NCBI GenBank assembly: GCA_903919975.1
Contig: CAIXKE010000057.1
Span: forward strand, 1-64,000
Length of the DNA: 64,000 nt
Source of the DNA: Akkermansiaceae bacterium
GTDB taxonomy: Bacteria > Verrucomicrobiota > Verrucomicrobiia > Verrucomicrobiales > Akkermansiaceae
Reading direction: 5' to 3'
The notes under the pieces were generated by a model, which searched no databases, was not told where the DNA came from, and saw only the letters and a program-made list of their open reading frames with translations. Both the position numbers and the translations under genes were made by a program. Positions 25,017 to 34,588 of the stretch are shown piece by piece; the first letter of the stretch is position 1, and each line of letters begins with the position of its first letter.

Positions 25017-25769
25017 ATGGCCGGTCATAACAAGTGGTCCAAGGTCAAGCACATCAAAGCCAGAGTAGACGCCATCAAAGGCAGGGTATTCAGCAAATGC
25101 GCTCATGAGATCGCTCTTGCCGCCCGCGCCGGCGGCGGAGATCCCGCCGCCAATGCCCGCCTCCGCACCGCCATCGACAATGCCAAGTCCGTCTCCATGC
25201 CCAAGGACAACATCGACCGCGCCATCAAAAAAGGCACGGGCGAACTCGGCGGCGAGGCCATCCAGGAAGTCGCTTACGAAGGCTACGGCCCCGCCGGCAT
25301 CGCCTTCATCGTCGAAATGGCCACCGATAACCTCAATCGCTCAGCTGCCGACATCCGCTCGATTTTCACCAAAAACGCCGGCAGCGTCGCCACCCAGGGC
25401 AGCGTCTCCTATCAATTCGATCGCAAGGGCGAAATCCGCCTCCCCGCCGGTGCCATCAGCGAGGAAAAACTCATGGAACTCGCCATCGAAGCCGGAGCCG
25501 ATGACGTCCAGAGCGACGAAGATGAGCACACGGTGCACACCGCGCCCAAGGAACTCGGCACCGTCGCCAACGCCCTCCGCGCCGCCGGACTCCCCATCAT
25601 TTCCGAAAAACACGTGTCCATTTCCCAAAACCCGAGCGTCGTCAACGATCTGGCGCTCGCCCGACAAATCCTCAAACTTCACGATCAACTCGACGACTAC
25701 CAAGACACCGTCAACGTCTTCACCAACTTTGAAGTCGCGGATGAAATTCTCGACCAACTCGATTCGTGA
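25017..25769 (+). CDS. yebC: YebC/PmpR family DNA-binding regulator
   Basis: A 250-aa protein with the invariant start AGHNKWSKVKHIKARVDAIKG, then KNAGSVATQGSVSYQFDRKG and the acidic segment AGADDVQSDEDEHTVHT. YebC proteins are cytosolic. Some act as transcription regulators, and recent work on relatives implicates them in translation of proline stretches. Length is normal. The gene is 48 bases upstream of rho on the same strand. Confidence 0.95.
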   Translation: MAGHNKWSKVKHIKARVDAIKGRVFSKCAHEIALAARAGGGDPAANARLRTAIDNAKSVSMPKDNIDRAIKKGTGELGGEAIQEVAYEGYGPAGIAFIVEMATDNLNRSAADIRSIFTKNAGSVATQGSVSYQFDRKGEIRLPAGAISEEKLMELAIEAGADDVQSDEDEHTVHTAPKELGTVANALRAAGLPIISEKHVSISQNPSVVNDLALARQILKLHDQLDDYQDTVNVFTNFEVADEILDQLDS

Positions 25770-25817
25770 GCCGCACGCAGCGCCACACACCCCCAGCCAC
25801 TTTCCACTGATTTCCGG

Positions 25818-27734
25818 ATGAGCGATAACACCAAAGAGCCAAAACTCCCGCATCTCTCTGCGGCCGCCGATAGCGACTCCCCACCCGCCCGCAAACGCGC
25901 GGCCAAAAATGCCGCCGCAAAAAAAGTCGCTGCGAAAAAAGTCGCTGCGAAAAAAGCCGCCGTTAAAAAGGTCGCCGCGAAAAAATCCGCCCCCACGCCT
26001 GAGGTCAGCGCGCCTGCAGCGGTCCAGACCAGCGACGCTGCAGCACCGAAGAAACGGACGACCCGTGCCAAAAAAACGCTGGATGCAGCTCCCGCCGCCT
26101 CGGAACCCATCCGCCACGAACCCGCACAGGCCGTATCCACTCACGCTCAAGCGCCAGCTGACTCACATTCCGAGCCCAGACGCTTCGGCCGGGTTCCCGG
26201 AGGCGGCCCACGCGTCGCCCGCGAATCTTCCTCCGCCATCTCAGCCCCGCCAAACCCTCCCGTCCAAACCGAGCGCCCCCCCGCACCACGCGATGCCGAC
26301 GAACGCCCACAACACGATGGACAACAACGCAATTTCCAAAACCGCGAGGGTCAAAACCGCGAAGGACAAAATCGCGATGGCCAGCAACCCGTAAGCCGCA
26401 GCAAGCGTCGCCGCGATAAACGCAAGCGCCGTAACAATGATCGGCAGCCGCAAGGCAATGGACAAGCCCAACCGCAAGCCCACGGCGGATATCGCCCCGA
26501 GCCTCAAGCCGCACGCCGCGAAGGCCAGACTTTCCAAGAACGCGAACCTCGCGAGCCCCGTGAACCACGCGAGCGCCCATCCCACGAACCGCGCGAGAGG
26601 CCATCCCAACAACCCACCGGCCCGAAAATCGAGGCGAATGGCATGCTCGAACTCGCGCCCAAAGGCTTCGGCTTCCTCCGTGTCCCCGGCAAGAATTTTG
26701 AACAAGCGCGCGACGATGTCTTTGTCACTCCGGAGTCGATCCGTAAATACAACTTGCGCGTCGGCCAGTGGATTCACGGACTCTATCAGGAAGGCCCGCG
26801 CGGCCCGCAGATGGTCGAAATCACCTCGATCAATGGCATGACTCCCGAGGACGCTGCCAAACTTCCGCACTTCGACGAACTCAAGGCGATCAATCCCGCC
26901 AGGCGCATCAGTTTCGAAACCACGCCCGAACGCTTCACCACTCGTGTCGTGGACATCATGGCTCCCGTCGGCCGCGGCCAGCGCGGACTCATCGTCTCAC
27001 CTCCGCGTTCGGGAAAAACCACGCTGCTCTTGCACATGGCGGAAGCGATCCGCGAGAAATACGACGAGGCGATCCACCTCATGGTTTTGCTCGTCGATGA
27101 GCGCCCCGAGGAAGTCACCGAATTCCGCCGCGCGCTGCCCGGTGCGGAAATCTACGCCAGCTCGAATGACGAACAACCGCGCAACCATTGCCGCATCGCC
27201 GAGCTCGCCATCGAGCGCGCCAAACGCCTTGTCGAAGCCGGTCAGGATGTCTTCTTGCTGATGGACTCCATCACCCGCCTCGCCCGTGCGTACAACAACA
27301 ACATGGGCAATTCCCGTGGCCGCGGCACCGGCTCCGGCGGCATCACGATCGGCGCTCTTGAAGTCCCGCGCCGCCTCTTCGCCGCCGCTCGCAACACCCG
27401 CGGCGGAGGTTCTCTCACCATCCTCGCCACCGCCCTCATCCAAACCAACTCCCGCGCCGATGAAGCGATTTACATGGAGTTCAAGGGCACCGGCAACATG
27501 GAGCTCGTCCTCGATCGCAAGATCGCGGAAAACTATATCTATCCGGCCGTAGATATTTTTAAATCCGGCACCCGCCGCGAGGAGTTGCTGCTACCCGAGC
27601 ACATGCTCCACAAAATCCACCTCATCCGCCGCGGCCTCTCCGGCCACCGACCGGTCGAAGCCATGGAACGTCTGCTGTTTTTCCTGAAAAAATTCCCGAA
27701 CAACCCGCAGATGCTGCTTGAAATCAAGGGTTGA
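25818..27734 (+). CDS. rho: Transcription termination factor Rho with long disordered N-terminal extension
   Basis: A 638-aa protein. Residues from about 275 on are a normal Rho: an RNA-binding OB fold (GMLELAPKGFGFLRVPGKNF, DDVFVTPESIRKYNLR), P-loop IVSPPRSGKTTLLLHMA near 395, VLLVDERPEEVTEFRR, MDSITRLARAYN and the secondary RNA-binding loop GRGTGSGGITIGAL. The first ~270 residues are low complexity: histone H1-like (AAKKVAAKKVAAKKAAVKK), then QNREGQNREGQNRDGQ, basic KRRRDKRKRRN and Glu/Pro/Arg repeats. The insert is built from 15-base DNA repeats. Such extensions occur in other high-GC or host-associated lineages and may bind RNA or promote condensation. Confidence 0.97.
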   Translation: MSDNTKEPKLPHLSAAADSDSPPARKRAAKNAAAKKVAAKKVAAKKAAVKKVAAKKSAPTPEVSAPAAVQTSDAAAPKKRTTRAKKTLDAAPAASEPIRHEPAQAVSTHAQAPADSHSEPRRFGRVPGGGPRVARESSSAISAPPNPPVQTERPPAPRDADERPQHDGQQRNFQNREGQNREGQNRDGQQPVSRSKRRRDKRKRRNNDRQPQGNGQAQPQAHGGYRPEPQAARREGQTFQEREPREPREPRERPSHEPRERPSQQPTGPKIEANGMLELAPKGFGFLRVPGKNFEQARDDVFVTPESIRKYNLRVGQWIHGLYQEGPRGPQMVEITSINGMTPEDAAKLPHFDELKAINPARRISFETTPERFTTRVVDIMAPVGRGQRGLIVSPPRSGKTTLLLHMAEAIREKYDEAIHLMVLLVDERPEEVTEFRRALPGAEIYASSNDEQPRNHCRIAELAIERAKRLVEAGQDVFLLMDSITRLARAYNNNMGNSRGRGTGSGGITIGALEVPRRLFAAARNTRGGGSLTILATALIQTNSRADEAIYMEFKGTGNMELVLDRKIAENYIYPAVDIFKSGTRREELLLPEHMLHKIHLIRRGLSGHRPVEAMERLLFFLKKFPNNPQMLLEIKG

Positions 27735-27759
27735 TCACAACCCCACTCGTTTCCCCGTC

Positions 27760-29448
27760 ATGCAAACGACTTCGCTGCGCAAATACCACCCGTTTCCACC
27801 CGTTCACCTGCCCGACCGAACCTGGCCGGACCAAATGCTCGACCACGCACCCGAGTGGTGCTCGGTCGACCTGCGAGATGGCAACCAAGCGCTGCCGCAA
27901 CCAATGTCGATCGAAGAAAAACTGGAGTTTTTCGACTTGCTGGTGCGTGTGGGATTCAAGCAGATCGAAGTCGGCTTTCCCTCCGCAGCGGATACGGAAT
28001 TCAATTTCCTGCGACGCTTGATCGATGAACACCGCATCCCGGACGACGTCACGGTGCAGGTGTTAGTGCAAACCCGCGATCACTTGATCCGCCGGACCTT
28101 CGAGGCCATCCAAGGCGCGAAACGAGCGATCGTTCATATCTATAACTCGACTTCCCCGCTGCAACGCCGGATCACCTTCTCGGATGCCTCGCGCGAGTCG
28201 ATCCGCGATATTGCCGTGGAGGGCGCACGCTTAGTCAAGGAACTGGTGCCAACAATCCCCGAAACCGAAGTGGTGCTCCAGTATTCGCCCGAATCATTCT
28301 CGGACACCGAACTGGATTTCTCGTTAGAATGTTGCCACGCCGTGATGAATATCTGGCAACCAACACCCGAGAAAAAAATCATTCTCAACCTGCCAGCCAC
28401 CGTCGAGTGGGCAACCCCGAACGTCCATGCCGACCAGATCGAATGGATGTGCCGGAACCTCAAAAACCGGGAATCCGCTATCATTTCACTGCACACCCAC
28501 AACGACCGCGGCACCGGCGTGGCCGCCACCGAACTGGGTTTGCTGGCAGGCGCGGACCGCGTGGAAGGCACGCTCTTCGGCAATGGCGAACGCACCGGCA
28601 ATCTCGATATCGTCACTGTCGCACTCAACCTCAACAGCCACGGCGTCGCCACCGGTTTGGATTTTTCCGACCTGCAATCAATCCGGGAAGTATACGAGCG
28701 GGTCACCCGCCTCAACGTGCCGGAGCGCCAACCGTATGCCGGCGAGCTCGTCTTCACTGCCTTCTCCGGCTCCCACCAAGACGCGATCAAAAAAGGTCTC
28801 GACCGCCGCACCAAGGAAACCGCCAAAGACTCTGATACGCCATGGGGAGTTCCTTATCTCACCATCGATCCACAGGATATCGGCCGCTCGTATGAGGCGA
28901 TCATCCGCATCAACTCGCAATCCGGCAAAGGCGGCGTCGCCTACGTGCTCGACCGCGAACATGGCTTCGATTTACCGAAAACCATGCACCCGCAAGTCGG
29001 CAAACGGATCTATGATCTAGCAGACGAGCTAGGCCGCGAACTGACGCCTGATGAAATCCGCGACGCGTTTTTCCGCGAATTTGTAAATGTGTCGAGCCCG
29101 CTGGACGTCGTCGATTATGAACTCATCCACCAGGTTGGAGAGCAGCGCGGGCAAGTGAAATGCCAAGCCAGCATTCTGATCTGCGGTGAGCAGCAACGCA
29201 TCGAAGGTCTCGGCAATGGTCCCATCAATGCCTTTGTCCATGCCCTCGAAAGCAGCGGACTGAAGGACTTCAAGGTCACCGACTACCGGTCACACGCGGT
29301 GCGTGGCGGATCGGATGCGAGCGCTGCCGCCTATGTCCAACTCCAGCACGACGACGGCCGCCTGCTCTGGGGCGCAGGCGTCGATCCATCGATCGAAATG
29401 GCCGGCCTCAAAGCACTCGTCACCGCATGGAATCTCCTGCGGGCTTGA
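27760..29448 (+). CDS. leuA: 2-isopropylmalate synthase
   Basis: A 562-aa enzyme condensing acetyl-CoA with 2-ketoisovalerate, the first step of leucine synthesis. The metal and catalytic start is WCSVDLRDGNQALPQPM. The His pair motif is LHTHNDRGTGVAATELG, followed by GADRVEGTLFGNGERTGNLD. The C-terminal LeuA regulatory (allosteric) domain is present to the end (TDYRSHAVRGGSDASAAAYVQ). It is of the longer, LeuA type 2 or fungal-like class. The start at 27760 was chosen; the ORF track start at 27718 overlaps rho. Confidence 0.96.
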   Translation: MQTTSLRKYHPFPPVHLPDRTWPDQMLDHAPEWCSVDLRDGNQALPQPMSIEEKLEFFDLLVRVGFKQIEVGFPSAADTEFNFLRRLIDEHRIPDDVTVQVLVQTRDHLIRRTFEAIQGAKRAIVHIYNSTSPLQRRITFSDASRESIRDIAVEGARLVKELVPTIPETEVVLQYSPESFSDTELDFSLECCHAVMNIWQPTPEKKIILNLPATVEWATPNVHADQIEWMCRNLKNRESAIISLHTHNDRGTGVAATELGLLAGADRVEGTLFGNGERTGNLDIVTVALNLNSHGVATGLDFSDLQSIREVYERVTRLNVPERQPYAGELVFTAFSGSHQDAIKKGLDRRTKETAKDSDTPWGVPYLTIDPQDIGRSYEAIIRINSQSGKGGVAYVLDREHGFDLPKTMHPQVGKRIYDLADELGRELTPDEIRDAFFREFVNVSSPLDVVDYELIHQVGEQRGQVKCQASILICGEQQRIEGLGNGPINAFVHALESSGLKDFKVTDYRSHAVRGGSDASAAAYVQLQHDDGRLLWGAGVDPSIEMAGLKALVTAWNLLRA

Positions 29449-29452
29449 TTAG

Positions 29453-30463
29453 TTAGTTTTTCAACACGATCCGGTGCCTCGCATTTCCGGCGCGCAAGTG
29501 GTCGAGCGCGGCGTTCACATCCTTCATCGCGAAGGTCTCAGTCACCGGCGCGATCTGATGCCGGGCACAAAAATCTAACATCTTCGCCACGGTAGCAGGC
29601 GAACCGAGCGGCGAACCGGAGACCGATTTGCGTCCGCCGATCAGTGAAAACGCAGCCACCGGCACTGGATTCAATACAGCCCCCACAAAATGCAGCCGAC
29701 CGTCCGGAGCAAGCGCAGCAATGTAGAAATCCCAGTCGAGCGCGACGTTCGCTGTGACAAGGATGAAATCGAAAGTGCCCGCCAGTTTCGCTAGTGCTGC
29801 CTTGTCGCGGGTGGCGACGACGTGATGCGCGCCGAGTTTGCGGGCCTCGTCCGCCTTCGATTCGCTCGAGGTGAAGGCCGTCACTTCGCATCCCCATTTG
29901 CTCAAAAACTGCAAAGCCAGATGACCCAGTCCGCCGATGCCGATCACGCCAACTCGGTCGGTCGGCTTCACACCGCAATCCAAAATCGGCGCAAACACCG
30001 TGATGCCGCCGCAGAACAACGGCCCCGCACTGGCGGGATCGAGTGCCGCCGGCAGCTTGATCGCCCACTCCCAAGCCGCACGCACCCGATCCGCGAATCC
30101 TCCGTGGCGGCCGACGATGATCTGCTCCGCGCTGGAGCAAAGCTGATGTCTGCCAGATAGACAGGGCTGGCAGGACAGACAACTGCCGGAAAACCAGCCC
30201 AGTCCGACGCGATCTCCAACTGCCAAGCCTTTCACCTGACCACCGGTTTTCTCGATGATGCCGATAACTTCATGCCCGGGCACGAGCGGATAGACCGAGT
30301 TCCCCCAATCATTGTTCAGCATCGACAGGTCCGAGTGGCAAATCCCACAGGATTCGATTTTCACCTGCACCTGATCCGGCCGCATTTCGCCTGGATCGAA
30401 GGCGAGTTCCGTGAGTGCTTGTCCTGGTTTTGTCGCGGCCCAGCCATGGAATGTTTCAGACAT
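29453..30463 (-). CDS. Zinc-dependent alcohol dehydrogenase
   Basis: A 336-aa medium-chain dehydrogenase/reductase. Catalytic zinc ligands are in IESCGICHSDLSM and GHEVIG. The structural zinc site has four Cys (CLSCQPCLSGRHQLC). The nucleotide-binding motif is GVIGIGGLGHLALQFLSKWG, and the SSESKADEARKLGA that follows suggests NADPH, as in the YahK/cinnamyl-alcohol-like subgroup. Substrate is probably an aldehyde or alcohol. It converges tail to tail with leuA and is 61 bases from the Fic gene. Confidence 0.93.
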   Translation of the reverse strand: MSETFHGWAATKPGQALTELAFDPGEMRPDQVQVKIESCGICHSDLSMLNNDWGNSVYPLVPGHEVIGIIEKTGGQVKGLAVGDRVGLGWFSGSCLSCQPCLSGRHQLCSSAEQIIVGRHGGFADRVRAAWEWAIKLPAALDPASAGPLFCGGITVFAPILDCGVKPTDRVGVIGIGGLGHLALQFLSKWGCEVTAFTSSESKADEARKLGAHHVVATRDKAALAKLAGTFDFILVTANVALDWDFYIAALAPDGRLHFVGAVLNPVPVAAFSLIGGRKSVSGSPLGSPATVAKMLDFCARHQIAPVTETFAMKDVNAALDHLRAGNARHRIVLKN

Positions 30464-30524
30464 GGCGTGAAGATGGAGAGGAAACTCCCGAAGGCAAACT
30501 CCGATCGTGAATTAAAATGATCGA

Positions 30525-31853
30525 TCAAAGCCCGAGTTTCCCGGCGAGATCAGCCACCGGGCTGTAAACAAACGCCTTCCCCACCTTGCCACGCAGCAGC
30601 AGCCCGCGCTGCTCCAGATCAGTTAGATCGTTCTTCGCTGTTTGGTTGGATGTGCCATGGGATGTCTGATGGCCCACCACCGTATAACTGGCAAAGGGAT
30701 GCTTCAGGGCGTGTTTGAGCAAGGCGATCTGACGGTGGTTGAAATCACTTCCCTCACCGAGATTCCGCCGCAACACCTCGGCCGCCTCCTGCTTGGTGCG
30801 AATCGATTCCTTCAGCGATTCGATCGACGCCCGGATGATCTCCAACTGGTGCAGCAGGAAATAATTCAGATCGTTGCCATCGGTTTCCGTATGCAGGAAG
30901 GCGCGGTAGTATTGTTTCGGAGCTTTGAGAATCTCATGGGAGATGGAAAAATACTCCGCCAGCCAGTATCCATTGCGCAGCATCGACCAGTAAAACAAAG
31001 CCCGCGCCGTCCGCCCGTTGCCATCCACAAACGGATGGTCATACGCGATCCAGAAATGCAACAGGATGGCCCGCAGCACCGGATGCATGAATCCATGCGT
31101 CCCCTGCTCGTTGGCGAAATCACATAACTTCTCGATCCGCCCGGGCAACAATGAATCAGCTGGCGGTGTATGTAACACCTCACCGCTCTCCTCATCCTCC
31201 ACCCGCACATCGTCCGCCGCAGTCCGGAACTCGCCATCCCGCGCGGGACTCTGGAGCGTGCCCGCCGTGACTTCACGATGAATGCGCAAGATCAACTCGG
31301 GAGTCAGCGGGTGCTCTTTCAACTCCGCCAGCAACCGCATCGTGCGGTAATTGTTCATCACCATCCGCTCGTGCTCAGTGGCGGGCGTCCGCTGACTGCG
31401 GATCATTTCCCGCGCCTCCGACCGCGTCACCACCGCCCCCTCCAGCTGGCTCGACGTCAGCGCTTCCTCGACCAGCGAATCAAATTCATAACCGCTCGTT
31501 TCCTCCCTCACCATGGCACTGCCCGACGGGCCCGCACCAGAGCGCAAATCGATTTCCCGAAGCAGACCAAAGGCCTTCGAAGTCAGGAAAAACGTGAACG
31601 CCTGCCCCTTGAGATCCACCAACGGAATCGGCTGCGAACGCATCGAACGCCCCATCCGGATCGCCGCCCATTGCTCTTCCTTGGTCAAGCCGTCCTTGTC
31701 CGCAGCCCCATACCGGAACTCATCCCAATGCAAATAACACCCCGATTTTAAGGCATCCTGATGGCCATATTCCATAAAAACATCTACCGTCCCCTGCTGA
31801 ATCACGCGATCCAGCAGCGGCTGCCAAGTAGGCGGTGATTGAGGGAATTTCAT
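30525..31853 (-). CDS. Fic family protein with N-terminal inhibitory helix and C-terminal winged helix
   Basis: A 442-aa protein. The Fic core has the catalytic motif HPFVDGNGRTARAL at about residue 271, expected to transfer AMP (or another nucleotide) to hydroxyl groups of target proteins. An inhibition motif of the (S/T)xxxE(G/N) type, SSQLEG, lies near residue 130, N-terminal to the core, which makes it a class II Fic. An N-terminal region of about 100 aa (LDRVIQQGTVDVFMEYG) is typical of Fic/DOC partner proteins, and the C-terminus carries a winged helix (QTSHGTSNQTAKNDLTDLEQ, GLLLRGKVGKAFVYSP). AGGAG lies 6 bases before the ATG and inside an inverted repeat, so autoregulation through DNA or RNA structure is likely. 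No antitoxin gene is adjacent. Confidence 0.92.
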   Translation of the reverse strand: MKFPQSPPTWQPLLDRVIQQGTVDVFMEYGHQDALKSGCYLHWDEFRYGAADKDGLTKEEQWAAIRMGRSMRSQPIPLVDLKGQAFTFFLTSKAFGLLREIDLRSGAGPSGSAMVREETSGYEFDSLVEEALTSSQLEGAVVTRSEAREMIRSQRTPATEHERMVMNNYRTMRLLAELKEHPLTPELILRIHREVTAGTLQSPARDGEFRTAADDVRVEDEESGEVLHTPPADSLLPGRIEKLCDFANEQGTHGFMHPVLRAILLHFWIAYDHPFVDGNGRTARALFYWSMLRNGYWLAEYFSISHEILKAPKQYYRAFLHTETDGNDLNYFLLHQLEIIRASIESLKESIRTKQEAAEVLRRNLGEGSDFNHRQIALLKHALKHPFASYTVVGHQTSHGTSNQTAKNDLTDLEQRGLLLRGKVGKAFVYSPVADLAGKLGL

Positions 31854-31859
31854 GATTTA

Positions 31860-31943
31860 CTCCTAATTTCGCTAAAGCTAGGAGCAAATTAGTCCATCAC
31901 GCCCACAGATCAAACCTAATTCCTAATTTATGAATAATTAGGA
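31860..31943 (-). promoter_or_regulatory. Fic operator region with TCCTAATT half-sites
   Basis: Two inverted repeats precede the Fic ATG: CTCCTAATTTCGCTAAAGCTAGGAG (31860-31884) and TCCTAATTTATGAATAATTAGGA (31921-31943). A CCTAATT half-site overlaps the second, and a partial AATTAG lies between. The first includes the AGGAG Shine-Dalgarno, so an mRNA hairpin or a bound protein there would block translation or transcription. Confidence 0.75.
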
Positions 31944-31969
31944 GAAAATCAGGAATCGTAGGATTCCAC

Positions 31970-32091
31970 CCGCAACCGCAACCGCAACCGCAACCGCAAC
32001 CGCAACAGCAACTGCAACTGCAACTGCAACTGCAACTGCAACCGCAACCGACATCCGCAACTGCATCCGCAACCGCATCCGCAACCGCAGC
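31970..32091. repeat. Hexanucleotide microsatellite (CAACCG/CAACTG)n
   Basis: About 20 units of a 6-bp repeat. The run has several CAACCG, one CAACAG, five CAACTG, then alternating CAACCG, CATCCG and CAACTG. It is non-coding on the plus strand and sits upstream of the Fic operator region. Such arrays can change length by slippage. Confidence 0.9.
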
Positions 32092-32124
32092 CCATGACCC
32101 TTCGACGCTATCCACCTCACCTCC

Positions 32125-32164
32125 AAAATTAATTAGTTATTTAGCTAATTAACTAATTAATTTT
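32125..32164. repeat. Perfect AT-rich palindrome
   Basis: AAAATTAATTAGTTA and TAACTAATTAATTTT are perfect 15-bp inverted arms around a 10-base spacer (TTTAGCTAAT), in otherwise GC-rich DNA next to the microsatellite. It could be an operator, a cruciform-forming site or a weak terminator. Confidence 0.85.
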
Positions 32165-32501
32165 CCAAGATTTTGTTTGAAAACCTCAGAAAGGCGGGAA
32201 GAAACGATCAAGACTCAGGAAAATGATCTGGACTCGGAAAAAACCGGCGAAAAATGACCGTTCCGCATGCCCATCAGTCGGGCATTCGGGGCAAATGGTT
32301 TCCTTTCCGGAATCACATCCAAGCGCAAGAAGAACGAAGGCCTATCGCGAAAACCGGCGGCTTTTTATTCGGTTTTGCGCGATTTGAGCCATTTCCGCGC
32401 ACAATCGCCAAATCAGGCCGAATCGCGCCTTGCCACCGGGGAAAAAACGGTGCATAGCCCCGCCCCCGTCCGCGTCGCAGGCGCTATTCCACTTATTTCC
32501 C
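32165..32501. other. Gene-free stretch upstream of typA
   Basis: About 340 bases of mixed composition containing the typA promoter. ORFs in this stretch (67 aa, 92 aa) have no recognisable domain. Nothing else stands out. Confidence 0.4.
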
Positions 32502-34346
32502 ATGTCCTTGAAAATCAGAAATCTCGCCATCATTGCCCACGTTGACCATGGGAAAACCACTCTTGTAGACCAACTCCTCCAAGCCGGCGGCACGTATCGC
32601 GAAAACCAAGCCACGCAGGAACGCGCGATGGACTCGATGGACCTCGAAAGGGAAAAAGGCATCACCATCAAGGCCAAAAACACCGCCATTCTCTGGAATG
32701 GCTACACCATCAACATCGTCGACACCCCAGGCCACGCCGATTTCGGCGCCGAGGTGGAGCGCGTGATGAAAATGGTCGATGGCGTGTTGCTCGTCGTCGA
32801 TGCCTCCGGTGGCCCGCAGGCGCAAACCCGCTTCGTATTGCGCAAGGCGATGCAGGAAGGCCTCAAGCCGATCGTCGTCATCAACAAAATCGACCGCCCG
32901 CTTGCCGATCCACTCAAGGTGCATGACCAAGTGCTCGAGCTGTTCCTCGACTTGGACGCCGACGAAGAACAATTCAACGCCCCGTTCTGTTATGGTTCCG
33001 CCCGCGACGGCTATTTCATGAATCATCCGGACGACGAGCGGAAAGACTGCATTCCCCTGCTCGAAAAAATCGTTAAATTCATCCCCGAGCCCAAGGCCGA
33101 TCCAGCCGCGCCGTTTCACATGCTCGTCTCTAACATCGAGTGGGACGACTACGTCGGCCGCGTCGCTATCGGCAAAGTGCTCGGCGGCAGCGTGACCAAG
33201 GGCGACACCATTTGGCTGCTCCGCAAAGACGGCACCAAGCAACAATCGAAGGTGATGAAAACCTTCACCTACTCCGGCCTCGCCACCGCCGACTCCGAAG
33301 GTTGCGGCGCAGGCGGTATCGTCGGCATCGCTGCCGGCATTGAAAATATCGACATCGGCGAAACCCTCGCCGCCAGCAGCGATATGGAGGCCTTGCCCTT
33401 CGTCGCCATTGATCCGCCGACTGTTTCGATGCAGTTTTCTATCAACGACGGTCCGCTGGCCGGCAAGGAAGGCAAACACGTCACCTCGCGCGCCATTCGT
33501 GACCGCCTGATGCGCGAGTTGAAGACTAACATCTCCATCACCGTGGAGGACACCGATCTCTCCGGCGTCTTCAATGTTTCCGCCCGCGGAGCCATGCAGA
33601 TCGCCGTGCTCGTCGAGCAAATGCGCCGCGAAGGATTCGAAGTACTCGTTTCCCGTCCGGTGGTAATTTACCGCCGCGATGACGCCGGCAAGTTGCTTGA
33701 GCCGTTCGAAACCCTCTACGTCGAGGCTCCCGGCGATTACACCCAAGGCATCCTCAAGATCCTCATGAACCGCAAGGGCCTGATGGAACACATGGACACC
33801 GAGCCCTCCGGCCGCACCTTCATTCAAGCCCTCATTCCGACCCGCGGACTGATTGGTTTTGAAACCGAGTTGGTCAACCTGACATCTGGCCATGGCATCA
33901 TGAGCCACTTGTTCAAGGAATACGCGCCACACGCCGGTGAAATCCAAAACCGCACCACCGGCACGCTCGTTTCGATGGATTCCGGCACTGCCACTCCATA
34001 CTCGCTGCAATTGCTCGAAGACCGCGGCACCCTGTTTGTCGCTCCCGGCGATGCGGTCTATGGCGGCATGCTGATTGGTGAAAATCCACGTATCGGCGAT
34101 CTTCCGGTCAATCCAGTCAAGGAAAAGCACCTCGACAACATGCGCTCGGCCGGCAAGGACAAAACCTCCAAGCTCACGCCTGCCATTCGCTTCTCGCTGG
34201 AACGCGCCATCGAATACATCGATGCCGACGAACTCGTCGAAGCAACACCGAAGAACATCCGTCTCCGCAAGCGCATCCTCGACGCCAGCGCCCGCAAGCG
34301 TTCGCAAAAAGGCCTCACTGGAGAAGATCGCAGCGCTCGCGGGTGA
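32502..34346 (+). CDS. typA: Ribosome-associated GTPase TypA/BipA
   Basis: A 614-aa translational GTPase involved in 50S assembly and stress response. Motifs: [19 protein letters not shown] (P-loop), [15 protein letters not shown] and [13 protein letters not shown]. The TypA-specific C-terminal domain includes [20 protein letters not shown] and AYGGMLIGE-like [12 protein letters not shown]. The start at 32502 was chosen ([15 protein letters not shown]), 24 codons inside the track ORF. The long antisense ORF of 639 aa is a shadow. Confidence 0.97.
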   Translation: MSLKIRNLAIIAHVDHGKTTLVDQLLQAGGTYRENQATQERAMDSMDLEREKGITIKAKNTAILWNGYTINIVDTPGHADFGAEVERVMKMVDGVLLVVDASGGPQAQTRFVLRKAMQEGLKPIVVINKIDRPLADPLKVHDQVLELFLDLDADEEQFNAPFCYGSARDGYFMNHPDDERKDCIPLLEKIVKFIPEPKADPAAPFHMLVSNIEWDDYVGRVAIGKVLGGSVTKGDTIWLLRKDGTKQQSKVMKTFTYSGLATADSEGCGAGGIVGIAAGIENIDIGETLAASSDMEALPFVAIDPPTVSMQFSINDGPLAGKEGKHVTSRAIRDRLMRELKTNISITVEDTDLSGVFNVSARGAMQIAVLVEQMRREGFEVLVSRPVVIYRRDDAGKLLEPFETLYVEAPGDYTQGILKILMNRKGLMEHMDTEPSGRTFIQALIPTRGLIGFETELVNLTSGHGIMSHLFKEYAPHAGEIQNRTTGTLVSMDSGTATPYSLQLLEDRGTLFVAPGDAVYGGMLIGENPRIGDLPVNPVKEKHLDNMRSAGKDKTSKLTPAIRFSLERAIEYIDADELVEATPKNIRLRKRILDASARKRSQKGLTGEDRSARG

Positions 34347-34588
34347 TCTGCCCGCAAGGAGGGGCGATGCATGATCGCCCGGACCATGAGGTGGCAATGA
34401 AAAGTGCTTCACTCATCTCATTGGCTTTTCATGGACATCGGCGGACAGATTCCGCCGCTCCTTGATGTGCTTCACTTGCCCATCTCGCTGGAAAAACACT
34501 CGATCTGCCCTCCGACGCATTTTCAACAGACAGATTGCGCTCGTGGAGGTTTTAAGCGACAAGACGTCCAGCCTTCCGAGATTTTCCC
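34347..34588. other. Intergenic region between typA and the pilus ATPase gene
   Basis: The 242 bases contain a GGGCGAT/ATCGCCC hairpin at 34362-34380 without a T run, possibly the end of the typA transcript. The promoter of the GspE/GspF pair must be here; no clear box was found. Confidence 0.4.

Noticed and set aside
31897-32126. Minus-strand ORFs with Gly-Cys/Ser-Cys or Val-Ala repeats
   Set aside because: They are direct translations of the hexamer microsatellite in different frames and contain no independent coding signal.
32493-34412. 639-aa ORF antisense to typA
   Set aside because: The plus strand encodes full-length TypA with all GTPase motifs; the antisense frame has no domain and is a by-product of codon bias.
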